A model generated the notes under the pieces. It was not told the origin of the DNA. It saw only the letters and a program-made list of their open reading frames with translations, and did no database searches. Shown here in pieces: positions 37,120 to 46,175 of a stretch of DNA of 64,000 nt. How positions within the stretch are numbered: the stretch's first letter is position 1; each line of letters begins with the position of its first letter. This stretch comes from Parvibaculum lavamentivorans DS-1. Lineage in GTDB: Bacteria; Pseudomonadota; Alphaproteobacteria; Parvibaculales; Parvibaculaceae. The stretch is taken from positions 3,455,001 to 3,519,000 of the forward strand of contig NC_009719.1 in assembly GCF_000017565.1 (NCBI RefSeq), written 5' to 3'. The position numbers were made by a program, and so were the translations under genes.

Positions 37120-40100
37120 TCAGTTTTGCGCTGCAGGAGGTTCTGGCGGAGCGAGGTCCGGTTCGGCTTCGGAAGAGGCATCGGGTGGTGTGGCCCTCTG
37201 TTCCGAGGGTGTGTTTTCCGAAGACGAGGCGGATTCAGGCGGCAATGTGCTTCCGAACTCGAATAGCCGGCGAAGGAAACCTGGTGCGAGTGCGGAGAGC
37301 GGGTTCACGACCACGGTCGGTTCATCCGTCTTGCCGCGAACGCCATAGGTAATTGCGAAAATGCCTTCGCCTTCACGGCCCACAATCAGGGGGCCCAGCA
37401 CCGGCACTTGTCCCAGAAACGAGTTGATTGTGTAGGCAGGAACGAGGGTTCCCTCCATGTCCACTAGGTCCGCGGCACGGTCTATCTGGCCATTCATTGT
37501 GAGACCAATTGCCGGGCCCGACATGCGCGCATCCTTGATGCGAATTCGGTTTTCGGTGACGGTGAATGGTAATTCCAGATGGTCGAACAGAATGCCCTCA
37601 CCGCGCAACGTGTCCCCGATCCCGGTGAGAGAACCGAGCGTCAGGATGTTGGCCAATACCGGCGCTTCGACAATACGAAATTTGCCGATCGTCACTACGC
37701 CGGCAAGAGGCGATCCAGGTTTCGTATCGTCGTAGCGACCCGACGCAGACAGAGCGCCTCCCCGAACGCTCTCCGTGAAATCGAGAGATCTGAAAATATT
37801 GCCGGCGTTGCTCGACGATACGGCAAGAGTGCGAACACCGTTGCCATCCGGGCCGACCCGCACAGAGAGCGGCGTGCCCTCCTCATCGGCCGCTTCGACA
37901 TCGAGCGACCATGTGCGGCCGTCCACCTGCACCATACTCACGCGCGCGTTGGAGAAGCTCGTGTCGTTGTGCCCGGTTACCTGCGTCACATAGGCCTTGA
38001 GCTCGGTCCTGCGAAGGGGGTCGGCAGCCTCCGCTTCGGTCAGTAGGGGCAATGCCGCCTGGGCGCCCTGATCTTCTCCCGGTTCCTCTCCAGAGAACAG
38101 GTTGCCAAGAATTCCCCGCGCGTCGAAACGCGCGCCCGTCACATCCATCGCCAGCGCCGCGTCTTCGCTTCCATGCGCGATAAAGGCAAAATCATTGTGA
38201 GAGCCGAGCTTCACGACGGGGAAGTTGGCAGCGATCATGCGCCCATCATCGCCCAATGTAACTTGTCCCTCTGCCTCAATACCTTCCCCGGTAAGCGAGA
38301 AATTGGAAATCCGGTATCCGCCATCTTCCAGAAAAGCCAGATCGAATGACGTTATGGCCGGGGCGCCGGCCTTCTTCCACCAGCCGGCATAATCAAGCTT
38401 CACGATGCTGTCTGTAAGGTCAGCCTTGATGGATCCGCGATTGACGCTCCGTCCATCTCCCATCAACGTCGCATCTATATCCGCCGATCCGGCGAGGAAT
38501 TCATCGAGACGCAATCCAAGAGCTGCCCGCCCGAGATCATCGATATCGCCGCGCAACCGATAGACCGATGTCGGGCTTGCCTCGCGGCTGAATTTCTCCT
38601 GCCATTCGATATCGAGAAAGGCGGCGTTGTTGATGCCGATAGGACCCTTCGCCGAAAGGCCTGCTCGCGTAACGTCGACATCGAGAACGCCCGATGTGAT
38701 GGAGAGACCCTTTTGGATTTCCGGAATGGCGACGTTTTCCACATGCGCCTTACCGGAAACTTCGACTTGCTCCATCGTGACACTCTTCACGAGCGGCAAG
38801 GTAATTTGTCCCCGCAATGTGCCGGTACCGGCAACGCTTCGCGGATCGAGACCGAAATCACTGATGAGAGTCAGAGGTTCATGATCGAGAAGGCTGAGAA
38901 TATCGGCCGTTGCGCCGCTGGCGGTGAAGGCGATATGTCCGGGCGCGCCTTTGATATGTATCTCTTCATCATAAAAATGACCTTCGCTGATCGCTATCTC
39001 GCCAATCCCCTCCTGCCGGATAACAGCCGAGGAAACCCATGCATCGAAACGGATGCCCTCGATCAATCCTCGAGCATCGACGTTCAACATCGGCGGCATC
39101 GCGCCAAGATATTTCATCGTCGCTCCGTTGACGGCGAATTCGAAGCGCAGGCTTTCCGCCGGTATCGGCTTGTGTGCTTCCATATCCGCGATCATGCCGC
39201 CTGCCAGATCGATGTCGAAGGAAGCGCCGGTAACGTTGCCGCCGTACAGGTTAGCGGCCACCCACTCGCGGGCGCCCTTCGCAAGAGGAAGAGGCCAAAG
39301 CGCTGTCAACGCTTCAAACGGCATTGGCTCGATGACACCTTCAACCCTTATGGCCGGTGAGCGCTCGGCATCCGCAATGCTGCCGGAAAGCCTTACGCCA
39401 CCCCCGCCAGCAGCGAGGAAAAGCTCTTCGATATCTGCGCGCAAGGCATCGAAATCGATTTCCGCTTTCAGCTGCGCCGTATCCAGATCGACCGGGCCTG
39501 CAAAAAACTCGGGCACTTCGGTATGAAACCGTTCCGCCGTCAGATCGACGAGAGCGGAAGCGATGTTCAGCCCCTCGCCCATCCGATAGTCAACGGCGCC
39601 TTTCAACCGCGCCTCGTGCAGACCGGCCTTGAATGTCAATTCCTGAAGCTCGATGCGACGCGCAATACCATCAAGGGTGATTTCACCCTGGGCCTGCTCC
39701 AACGGAATCTTTGTGGCCCAGGGATCAGGCAGATCGATTTGCCCCTCGCCCGCCTCCAGTGAAAGACGGGCAGAGTGAAGAGCACCATCTCTTCCGATCC
39801 GCAAACTGCCCTCGGCAGTTATCGGCGCGTCGAAGACGGCATAATCCGCGAAGACGGGAGACATGTGCGCCAGAGCGGCTGGTCTCAAGTCCCTTACCCG
39901 GGCGTCTATGCGCGCCGTATCGTCCCCCATTGGCAGAACGCCATCCATTTCGAGATGGACGGTGGCATCGCCGGTGACGACTTCCGCGCTCAGCACGCCG
40001 GCCAGGCCTTCTTCGCCGCGGGATATCGTGAGGCTTGCGGAAGGCGCGTCGAAACTCACGCCGTTCACTTCGTCGACGAAGCGAAGTCTGGCCTGCCGGA

Positions 40101-40674
40101 TGCCGACACTATCGAGGTAGCCGAGCGGCGTGGATTTGTCGTTGTCGTCGACCAGCGCTTCGAGCATGGGGCCGATAAAGGACACGTCGGGGTCCGGCTG
40201 TTCCGCGCCAGCCGGGGCGAGCGCAAGTGTGATGCCGGTCCCGGGACGGCGAAGAATTGTTGCGCTCACTCCGTATAGATCAATTGCCGTCGGCGCCAAC
40301 ATGCCCCGGAAAGCGGCCGGGACGCTCAAATCGAAGGCAAGCTGCGGGATATCTGCGATCGCGTTGCCATCCGCCCCGGTGAGCCGGACATTCGCGAGCC
40401 GCAAGGACAGTTCCCGCTCCTCCGCCGACCAGATGAGCACCGTGTCGCCAATGCCGAGAGACCCGCCCTGGAGGGAGGGATTGGCTGCGTCTTCAATCAT
40501 CTGATTGAGAATCGAGACGGAAACCGGCCCGGACGATAGACGCCATGCAAGAACGCCAAGAAGCACCGCCGTCACCGCGACGGCAGCCCCAATAACCTCC
40601 AACGCGATCTTACTGGTCCGGCGGATCAAGTAACGCTTTAGCTCCTCTCGCTCGCCACCCCATGGAAGCCCCAC
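37120..40674 (-). CDS. AsmA/YhdP-like large envelope protein (DUF3971)
   Basis: An 1184-residue protein with an N-terminal membrane anchor (about 22-45) and a long beta-rich periplasmic body. The C-terminal AsmA-type segment is clear: GLTMNGQIDRAADLVDMEGTLVP, then LGQVPVLGPLIVGREGEGIFAI, then a proline/glutamate-rich tail. Relatives such as YhdP, TamB and AsmA are thought to bridge the envelope and move phospholipid to the outer membrane. The start is GTG at 40674, giving a charged N-terminus before the anchor. It is divergent from bcp. A hairpin with 7-bp stem (37080-37098) lies past the stop. Confidence 0.82.
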   Translation of the reverse strand: MGLPWGGEREELKRYLIRRTSKIALEVIGAAVAVTAVLLGVLAWRLSSGPVSVSILNQMIEDAANPSLQGGSLGIGDTVLIWSAEERELSLRLANVRLTGADGNAIADIPQLAFDLSVPAAFRGMLAPTAIDLYGVSATILRRPGTGITLALAPAGAEQPDPDVSFIGPMLEALVDDNDKSTPLGYLDSVGIRQARLRFVDEVNGVSFDAPSASLTISRGEEGLAGVLSAEVVTGDATVHLEMDGVLPMGDDTARIDARVRDLRPAALAHMSPVFADYAVFDAPITAEGSLRIGRDGALHSARLSLEAGEGQIDLPDPWATKIPLEQAQGEITLDGIARRIELQELTFKAGLHEARLKGAVDYRMGEGLNIASALVDLTAERFHTEVPEFFAGPVDLDTAQLKAEIDFDALRADIEELFLAAGGGGVRLSGSIADAERSPAIRVEGVIEPMPFEALTALWPLPLAKGAREWVAANLYGGNVTGASFDIDLAGGMIADMEAHKPIPAESLRFEFAVNGATMKYLGAMPPMLNVDARGLIEGIRFDAWVSSAVIRQEGIGEIAISEGHFYDEEIHIKGAPGHIAFTASGATADILSLLDHEPLTLISDFGLDPRSVAGTGTLRGQITLPLVKSVTMEQVEVSGKAHVENVAIPEIQKGLSITSGVLDVDVTRAGLSAKGPIGINNAAFLDIEWQEKFSREASPTSVYRLRGDIDDLGRAALGLRLDEFLAGSADIDATLMGDGRSVNRGSIKADLTDSIVKLDYAGWWKKAGAPAITSFDLAFLEDGGYRISNFSLTGEGIEAEGQVTLGDDGRMIAANFPVVKLGSHNDFAFIAHGSEDAALAMDVTGARFDARGILGNLFSGEEPGEDQGAQAALPLLTEAEAADPLRRTELKAYVTQVTGHNDTSFSNARVSMVQVDGRTWSLDVEAADEEGTPLSVRVGPDGNGVRTLAVSSSNAGNIFRSLDFTESVRGGALSASGRYDDTKPGSPLAGVVTIGKFRIVEAPVLANILTLGSLTGIGDTLRGEGILFDHLELPFTVTENRIRIKDARMSGPAIGLTMNGQIDRAADLVDMEGTLVPAYTINSFLGQVPVLGPLIVGREGEGIFAITYGVRGKTDEPTVVVNPLSALAPGFLRRLFEFGSTLPPESASSSENTPSEQRATPPDASSEAEPDLAPPEPPAAQN

Positions 40675-40748
40675 AATGAGGCGAAAGCGAGTCAGCTCTT
40701 TCTAACCGCTGCCCCGTCACAAGTCTGCAAAATTGGCTGACCGCTGGC

Positions 40749-40767
40749 ATCGGGACACCATCCCGAT
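40749..40767. repeat. Perfect inverted repeat upstream of bcp
   Basis: ATCGGGA (40749-40755) and TCCCGAT (40761-40767) flank the 5-base spacer CACCA, 60 bases before the bcp ATG and 75 before the AsmA-like start. It could be an operator in this divergent region; nothing proves it. Confidence 0.4.
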
Positions 40768-40826
40768 CATATTGGGGCCCTCAGCAACAGTGCGAATAAC
40801 TTTCCGGACGGACAGGAGGCATCAGC

Positions 40827-41333
40827 ATGGCAAAAGCAACGGCACCGAAAAGCGCCCCGGCGGCGGGCGGCCTGCCGGCCGAGGGTAAGAAGGCGCCCGC
40901 TTTCTCGCTGCCCGCCGACGACGGCACAAAAGTCACACTGAAGGCGCTCGCCGGCAAGAAAGTGGTGCTTTATTTCTATCCGAAAGACGACACGCCCGGC
41001 TGTACCACGGAAGGTATCGAGTTCAGCGCACTCAAGAAGAAGTTCGACGCTGCGGGCGCCGTCGTGCTCGGCGTCTCGAAGGATACAGTCGACAAGCACT
41101 GCAAGTTTCGCGACAAGCACAATCTCACAGTGCGCCTCCTTTCCGACGAGGATGGCAAGACAGTTGAGGCCTATGGTGTCTGGGGTGAAAAAAGCCTTTA
41201 TGGCCGCAAATTCATGGGCATCAACCGGGTGACATTCCTGATCGATGAAAAGGGTGTCGTGCGGAAGGTCTGGCCCAAGGTGAAGGTAAAGGGCCATGCG
41301 GAAGACGTGCTGGCCGCAGCACGGGAAATCTGA
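40827..41333 (+). CDS. bcp: Thioredoxin-dependent thiol peroxidase (Bcp/PrxQ)
   Basis: A 168-residue peroxiredoxin that reduces hydrogen peroxide and alkyl hydroperoxides. The peroxidatic Cys59 is in YPKDDTPGCTTEG. The resolving Cys five residues later, found in the E. coli type, is absent (Ile64); another cysteine, Cys92 in DKHCKFRDKH, lies in helix alpha-3, where a second PrxQ subtype has its resolving residue. An alanine/lysine-rich N-terminus (1-20) is additional. Four bases separate it from the DUF455 gene, so the two form an operon. Confidence 0.93.
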   Translation: MAKATAPKSAPAAGGLPAEGKKAPAFSLPADDGTKVTLKALAGKKVVLYFYPKDDTPGCTTEGIEFSALKKKFDAAGAVVLGVSKDTVDKHCKFRDKHNLTVRLLSDEDGKTVEAYGVWGEKSLYGRKFMGINRVTFLIDEKGVVRKVWPKVKVKGHAEDVLAAAREI

Positions 41334-41336
41334 CGC

Positions 41337-42152
41337 TTGATCAATCTGCCTAACCGTTCCGGCTCCCTGGCGGAAGCCGCCCTGAGCGTTCTCCTCTGCG
41401 CCGATGCCGACGAAAAAGCACATCGCGCCAGAAGCGTGGCGGCGCTCTGGCGAGATGGTTTCCTCACTATTCCCTGCGACGGTTCGATGCCCGACCGGCC
41501 AAACAGGCCCGGCAGGCCGGAACTTTTGCTGCCGCGGGATATGCCCCGGCGCAGTTTCAAGGGCGCACGCGGCCGGATCGCACTCCTGCATTCGCTCGCG
41601 CATATCGAACTCAACGCTATCGACCTTGCTTTCGATATGGCCGGACGCTTTGCGGCGATGGACCTGCCCCGAGCTTTCTTCGACGACTGGGTCTCTGTCG
41701 GCGACGATGAAGCGCGGCATTTCTCCATGTTGCAGACCCGCCTTGCCGCGCTGGGCGCGAGTTATGGCGATCTGCCTGCCCATGACGGGCTCTGGCAGGC
41801 GGCGGAGGAGACGAGCCACGACCTTCTCGCACGGCTTGCCATTGTACCGATGGTGCTGGAGGCCCGAGGACTCGATGTCACGCCCGGCATGATCGCCCGG
41901 CTGAAACTGGCCGGCGATACCGAAAGCGCAGGTATTCTCGAAACGATCTATACGGATGAACAGAACCATGTCCGCGCGGGAGCAAGGTGGTTTGCCTTTC
42001 TCTGCCAGGAGCGCGGGCTCGGTCCGGAAGAGACATTTCACCGCCTCGTCAGAGAGCATTTCAAAGGCTTGCTCAAGCCGCCGTTCAACGAAGAAGCGCG
42101 CAGCAATGCGGGACTTTCGCAGAACTTTTATATGCCGCTGGTGAACCGCTAA
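41337..42152 (+). CDS. DUF455 ferritin-like diiron protein
   Basis: A 271-residue DUF455 protein. It has four-helix diiron ligands: Glu in AHIELNAI, EARH in DDEARHFSML, Glu in MVLEARGLD and EQNH in TDEQNHVRAG, so it probably binds two irons. The family is widespread and uncharacterised. The start is TTG at 41337, 3 bases after the bcp stop; no better start is near. Operon position behind a peroxide-detoxifying enzyme hints at iron or oxidative-stress handling. Confidence 0.8.
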   Translation: MINLPNRSGSLAEAALSVLLCADADEKAHRARSVAALWRDGFLTIPCDGSMPDRPNRPGRPELLLPRDMPRRSFKGARGRIALLHSLAHIELNAIDLAFDMAGRFAAMDLPRAFFDDWVSVGDDEARHFSMLQTRLAALGASYGDLPAHDGLWQAAEETSHDLLARLAIVPMVLEARGLDVTPGMIARLKLAGDTESAGILETIYTDEQNHVRAGARWFAFLCQERGLGPEETFHRLVREHFKGLLKPPFNEEARSNAGLSQNFYMPLVNR

Positions 42153-42181
42153 ACCGCTGTGTGCGCTATGGTAAATCGATA

Positions 42182-42198
42182 TTAACCATTAACATTAA
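42182..42198. promoter_or_regulatory. CtrA-like box upstream of the M23 peptidase-bactofilin operon
   Basis: TTAACCATTAACATTAA contains the 8-mer TTAACCAT (42182-42189), the CtrA recognition unit of alphaproteobacteria, followed by two more TTAA half-sites (spacings of 3 rather than the full 7 bases). It lies about 95 bases upstream of the peptidase gene, suggesting cell-cycle control. Inference from motif only. Confidence 0.4.
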
Positions 42199-42283
42199 AA
42201 CTCGACGGGAGTATGTTGTCCCCTGTGCCATATTGGGGTGATATAGGCACCTATAAACAGGGGGCTAAGGGGCATTGAGGGGC

Positions 42284-43663
42284 ATGCACCAACGGTCGGG
42301 CTGGGCCGATAAATTCCGCAATTTTTTGCGTCACATGTATGTGGAGCGGCAGATTTATATCCGCAGCCACGGGCATGTGCAGTTCATATCGCTGTCGCCG
42401 CTGACGCAGACCGTGTTCGCGACGATTGCTTTCGTGTTCCTGAGCTGGATCGCGTTTTCCTCGGTCAACGTGGTCTTCAAGGAACAGATCATCGCCGCGA
42501 AAGACCGGCGCTACGTGAAGATGCAGTCCGCTTATGAAGAGCGGATGGCGCAATTGCAGTCGGCTTACGACGAACTCAACGGGCAGCTGGTCATTACGGA
42601 GGAGCGCTTCCTCGCCACGACGCGCCAGCTCGAGGACAAGCACAAGCAGCTTTCGGCGCTGATGAGCCAGCGCCAGACCGCCGGATCGCAGCTCGACACG
42701 ATGCGCCGCCGCTACGCCGCCACGCTGCGCGGCCAGGGCAACGCCGAAAGCAGCAGCAATACCGTGCTTATGCGCGTCGACGAGGCGTCGGAAGGCGCCG
42801 ATATCGTGCCGACGAGCGAGCGGCCGCAAAAGGCGGCGGAGCTCGACCGCTTCTTCATCGAGGCGACGGATGACGGCGCGGTGTTCGATATTGCGGGGCT
42901 GGCGGGCGCCGAGAGCAACCAAAACGGTACGGTTTCCCAGATAGATACGCGGCTTTCCCGCCTCGACACTGCGCAGCAGGGCCTCATCAACAATGTCGAG
43001 GAGATCACGGACCGACGGGTGCGGGAGCTCAAATCGATCATCGCGATGACCAAGGTGATCGACCCGGACGACCTGCTGAAGCGCGGCAGCAAGGCCCGGG
43101 ACGACGCCCAGGGCGGCCCCTTCATCAGCCTTGCAGACGCCGACGCGCTGGCCGGCGGCGACGATGAAACGGCCTTTCAACGGCAGCTCTTCAGAGTAAG
43201 CCAGAACCTGAAGAAAATGGCCGATCTTGAGGATTCCATTGCCAGAATGCCGCTCGCGGAGCCGCTTGTTTCCTACCGGAAAACCAGCAGCTATGGCGCC
43301 CGGCGCGACCCCTTCAACGGCCGCATGGCCTTTCATTCCGGCGAGGACATGGCGGCCAGCTATGGTGCCCTGATCTTCGCGCCGGGAGCCGGCACGGTAA
43401 GCTATGCGGGCTGGAAGGGCGGCTATGGCAGGGTCATCGAAATCGACCATGGGAACGGCTTCCGGACGCGCTACGGGCATCTCGGCAAGATCGACGTCAA
43501 GGCTGGCCAGAAAATTGCATTCCGTGAAGTCATCGGCAAAGTAGGGTCTTCTGGCCGCAGCAGCGGGCCCCATCTTCACTATGAGGTCTGGTTCGACGGT
43601 ATCGTCCGCAACCCCTCCAAGTTCATTGAGGCAGGGCATTATGTTTTCGCGAAGCAAGGATAG
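42284..43663 (+). CDS. M23-family peptidoglycan endopeptidase (LytM domain), membrane-anchored
   Basis: A 459-residue protein: one membrane segment (about 46-66) after a basic N-terminus, a long coiled coil (about 75-135), a linker, and a C-terminal LytM domain (about 320-440). The metallopeptidase motifs are GEDMAASYGALI, the HxH pair in SSGPHLHYEVW and an upstream His in FHSGEDM. It hydrolyses peptide cross-links in the cell wall or acts as an activator. The ATG at 42284 is chosen over TTG at 42275. The bactofilin gene starts 23 bases before its stop. Confidence 0.9.
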   Translation: MHQRSGWADKFRNFLRHMYVERQIYIRSHGHVQFISLSPLTQTVFATIAFVFLSWIAFSSVNVVFKEQIIAAKDRRYVKMQSAYEERMAQLQSAYDELNGQLVITEERFLATTRQLEDKHKQLSALMSQRQTAGSQLDTMRRRYAATLRGQGNAESSSNTVLMRVDEASEGADIVPTSERPQKAAELDRFFIEATDDGAVFDIAGLAGAESNQNGTVSQIDTRLSRLDTAQQGLINNVEEITDRRVRELKSIIAMTKVIDPDDLLKRGSKARDDAQGGPFISLADADALAGGDDETAFQRQLFRVSQNLKKMADLEDSIARMPLAEPLVSYRKTSSYGARRDPFNGRMAFHSGEDMAASYGALIFAPGAGTVSYAGWKGGYGRVIEIDHGNGFRTRYGHLGKIDVKAGQKIAFREVIGKVGSSGRSSGPHLHYEVWFDGIVRNPSKFIEAGHYVFAKQG

Positions 43664-44234
43664 AGACACCGAAAAAGCACCGGTTCCCGCCGCATCCGCG
43701 CCTGTTTCCGCGCCGGGTGGCAGCAACAACCGGCGCCCCAACGTCCGGACCGCGCCGTCCATCATCTCCAGCGACCTGGTGGTGCATGGCAATCTGGTGG
43801 CGACCGGCGACATTCAGATCGACGGCACCGTGGAAGGCGATATCCGCAGCCAGTCGCTGACAATCGGCGAAAAAGCGTCGATTACCGGCGAAGTGGTGGC
43901 GGAAGACATCGTGATCCGCGGCCGCGTGCTCGGCACCATCCGTGGGCGGCGCGTTCAGCTCGCCTCCACCTGCCATGTCGAAGGCGACATCCTGCATGAA
44001 GCGCTGGCCGTGGAAACGGGCGCGTTTTTCGAAGGAAACTGCCGCCATTCGGACGATCCGATCAGCCAGTCCGGGCCTGCACGACAGGCCCCCGGCGCGG
44101 CACCCCGCCCGGCTTCCGCCGCGCCCACGCTCGGCGACCTGCCGCGCGCGACGCCCCGCCCCGCCCCGACCGGCGACAGCCCGGTGGTGGTGAACGATGG
44201 CGGCGTGGTGGTGAAGCGGCCCGCCGCGCAGTAA
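43641..44234 (+). CDS. Bactofilin
   Basis: A 197-residue bactofilin: a disordered N-terminus (1-40), a central beta-helix with the TIGEKASITGEVVAEDIVIRG repeats (about 45-145), and a proline/alanine-rich C-terminal tail. Bactofilins polymerise without nucleotide on the membrane and localise cell-wall enzymes; linkage to an M23 endopeptidase is a repeated theme and fits here. Its ATG is inside the peptidase gene (overlap of 23 bases), with GAGGCAGGG as ribosome site, so the two are probably translated together. Confidence 0.92.
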   Translation: MFSRSKDRDTEKAPVPAASAPVSAPGGSNNRRPNVRTAPSIISSDLVVHGNLVATGDIQIDGTVEGDIRSQSLTIGEKASITGEVVAEDIVIRGRVLGTIRGRRVQLASTCHVEGDILHEALAVETGAFFEGNCRHSDDPISQSGPARQAPGAAPRPASAAPTLGDLPRATPRPAPTGDSPVVVNDGGVVVKRPAAQ

Positions 44235-44295
44235 TCCGCCGGCGGATTTTTCGGGACATTTGAAGACGGGGATGACGCAAGTTGTCCCCGTTTTT
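44233..44295 (+). terminator. Two hairpins ending the peptidase-bactofilin operon
   Basis: A palindrome AATCCGCC/GGCGGATT (44233-44248) followed by a short T-run overlaps the bactofilin stop. A second, stronger hairpin ACGGGGA (44266-44272) with TCCCCGT (44285-44291) is followed by a T-run. The second is a good intrinsic terminator. Confidence 0.8.
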
Positions 44296-44463
44296 GCGTC
44301 GACCGTCATCGAACTGTCGCGAAACCGTCATGCGGCGTTTCGATCATCGCGAAGGACATTCGCGGAAGACGGCGGGTGTGCGCGGGGAGGTACGGCGGCG
44401 CGTAAATGTACGCGGGCGGACTGCGGGTTCGTCTCCCGGATGCGTACTCGGATCGTCTACGCC

Positions 44464-44671
44464 CCCGCCCTTCGCTTGCGCTCGGGGCGTTCGAGGTTTG
44501 GGATTGTGGAAATACAGTGCCACCCTGCCCTTCGCATGGCTCAGGGCGTTCGAGGCTCGAAAAGGTCCGGCGGACCTTTTCGTTCGCTACGCGAACCGCC
44601 TCTCACCCCCCTCACCCTTCCCACCTGACGACGTCAGGTGGGCCCCTTCCCTCTCCCCGAGGGGAGAGGGA
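44464..44671. repeat. Chain-of-hairpins repeat, copy 1 (with partial unit upstream)
   Basis: Starting near 44527, this holds four palindromes in a row: AAAAGGTCCG-G-CGGACCTTTT, GTTCGC/GCGAAC, CCACCTGAC/GTCAGGTGG, and CCCTCTCCCC/GGGGAGAGGG. A near-identical copy lies at 47498-47637. A partial head unit (GCCCTTCGCTTGCG...) lies at about 44464-44495. This copy ends 8 bases from the stop of the minus-strand flavoprotein gene. Confidence 0.85.
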
Positions 44672-44678
44672 GTGAAGG

Positions 44679-45869
44679 TCAGGCGTTTCGCCCGGCCGCC
44701 CAACCCGACGACCAGGCCCATTGGAAGTTGAAGCCGCCGAGGTGGCCGGTGACGTCGACGACTTCGCCGATGAAGAAGAGGCCGGGGATGGTGCGGGCTT
44801 CCATGGTTTTGGACGAGAGGGCGCTGGTGGCGACGCCGCCGGCGGTGACTTCGGCGGTGCGGTAGCCTTCGGTACCGGCGGGGATGATGCGCCAGCGGTT
44901 GACGGCATCGGCGAGCGCGCGGAGGCGGAGGTCGGAGAGGTCGGCCACCCTGCCCTGCACGGCGGCGAGCGCGCAGAGGCGGTCGGCGAGGCGCTTCGGC
45001 AGCAGGCGGGAGAGGATGGTTTCCACATCCTGCTTCGGCTGGGCGGTGCGGGCTTCCTTCAGGAAGGCGAAGACGTCCGTGCCGGGCGCAAGGTCGATGA
45101 TGATTTCACGGCCAGGCGCCCAATAAGACGAGATCTGCAGGATGGCGGGGCCGGAGAGGCCCTTGTGGGTGAAGAGCAGCGCCTCGGCGAAGCGCGTCTT
45201 GCCGCAGGCGACGGTGGCGTCCACCGCGACGCCGGCCAGACCTTCGAGGCGGGACTTCAATTTTTCGTCGAAGACAAAGGGGACGAGCGCGGGGCGCGGC
45301 TCGACCAGCGGGAGCCCGAACTGGCGGGCGATATCGTAGCCGAAGCCGGTGGCGCCCATTTTGGGGATCGACTTGCCGCCGGTGGCGATGACGAGCGAGG
45401 CGCAGGCGAAGGGGCCCGCATCCGTTTCCACGCGGAAGCCGGTTTCGGATTTCTCGACGGCGGTGATTTTCGTCCGCAGGCGGATCGTTACGCCCGCCTT
45501 CGCGCATTCATCGAGCAGCATGTCGATAATCTGTTGCGAGGAGCCGTCGCAGAAGAGCTGGCCCAGCGTCTTTTCGTGCCAGGCAATGCCGTGGCGGTTC
45601 ACCAGCGCGATGAAATCATGCTGCGTGAAGGACTTGAGCGCCGAAATGCAGAAGGAGGGGTTTTCGGAGAGGAAGTTTTTCGGCGTGGTGTGGAGGTTGG
45701 TGAAATTGCAGCGGCCGCCACCGGAGATGCGGATTTTCTCGCCGGGCGCGGCGGCATGATCGAGCACGAGGACGCGGCGGCCGCGGCGGCCTGCTTCAGC
45801 GGCGCAGAAGAGGCCGGCGCCGCCCGCGCCGAGGATGATGACGTCGAAGGGTTCGGGCGGCGTGGGCAT
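44679..45869 (-). CDS. NAD(P)/FAD-dependent oxidoreductase (BaiN/HI0933 family)
   Basis: A 396-residue flavoprotein. The Rossmann motif GAGGAGLFCAAEAGRRG lies at 14-30, followed by GEKIRISGGGRCNFTN, the fingerprint of the HI0933/YhiN/BaiN family, and it closes with FFIGEVVDVTGHLGGFNFQWAWSSG. BaiN in clostridia reduces bile acid double bonds, but most family members have no known role. ATG at 45869. Flanked by palindromic repeats on both sides. Confidence 0.9.
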   Translation of the reverse strand: MPTPPEPFDVIILGAGGAGLFCAAEAGRRGRRVLVLDHAAAPGEKIRISGGGRCNFTNLHTTPKNFLSENPSFCISALKSFTQHDFIALVNRHGIAWHEKTLGQLFCDGSSQQIIDMLLDECAKAGVTIRLRTKITAVEKSETGFRVETDAGPFACASLVIATGGKSIPKMGATGFGYDIARQFGLPLVEPRPALVPFVFDEKLKSRLEGLAGVAVDATVACGKTRFAEALLFTHKGLSGPAILQISSYWAPGREIIIDLAPGTDVFAFLKEARTAQPKQDVETILSRLLPKRLADRLCALAAVQGRVADLSDLRLRALADAVNRWRIIPAGTEGYRTAEVTAGGVATSALSSKTMEARTIPGLFFIGEVVDVTGHLGGFNFQWAWSSGWAAGRNA

Positions 45870-46175
45870 GGGGATCCTTGTTGGTTACGAAAAACGGATA
45901 AGAGGAATTGCACCCACCTCTTCCACAAATGTCACCCCGTTGATCCCGGCTTTCGCCGGGACAAGAGCCGGGCCCATTCGCAGCGCCTCTTGCCGCAGCG
46001 AAGAGAGTGTGTGAACCACGCTCACGCCGCGCATGGCCTCTCTTGCTGAGGGAACCAATGGGCCCCGGCTTTCGCCGGGGTGACACCGGTTTTTTTTGGA
46101 GGATGCTGTGCCCCCTGCCCTCTCCCCGATGGGGCGAGGGAGATAACACGCCGCTCGACTCTGATCGACTATCTC
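45870..46175. other. Repeat-filled gap between baiN-type gene and prfB
   Basis: A 306-base gap with no gene. It contains a 154-bp element with inverted ends (45931-46084), a T8 run just after it, and a lone copy of the last hairpin of the chain-of-hairpins repeat, CCCTCTCCCC/GGGGCGAGGG (about 46117-46140), just past the prfB stop. Confidence 0.7.
45931..46084. repeat. 154-bp repeat element with inverted ends
   Basis: The ends GTCACCCC and GGGGTGAC are exact inverted repeats. Inside each end is a hairpin CCCGGCTTTCGCCGGG-type and a GGGCCCATT / AATGGGCCC pair, so the whole element is a large imperfect inverted repeat around a unique 75-base centre. Similar palindromes are frequent in alphaproteobacterial intergenic DNA. 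No ORF and no obvious target duplication. Confidence 0.75.
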
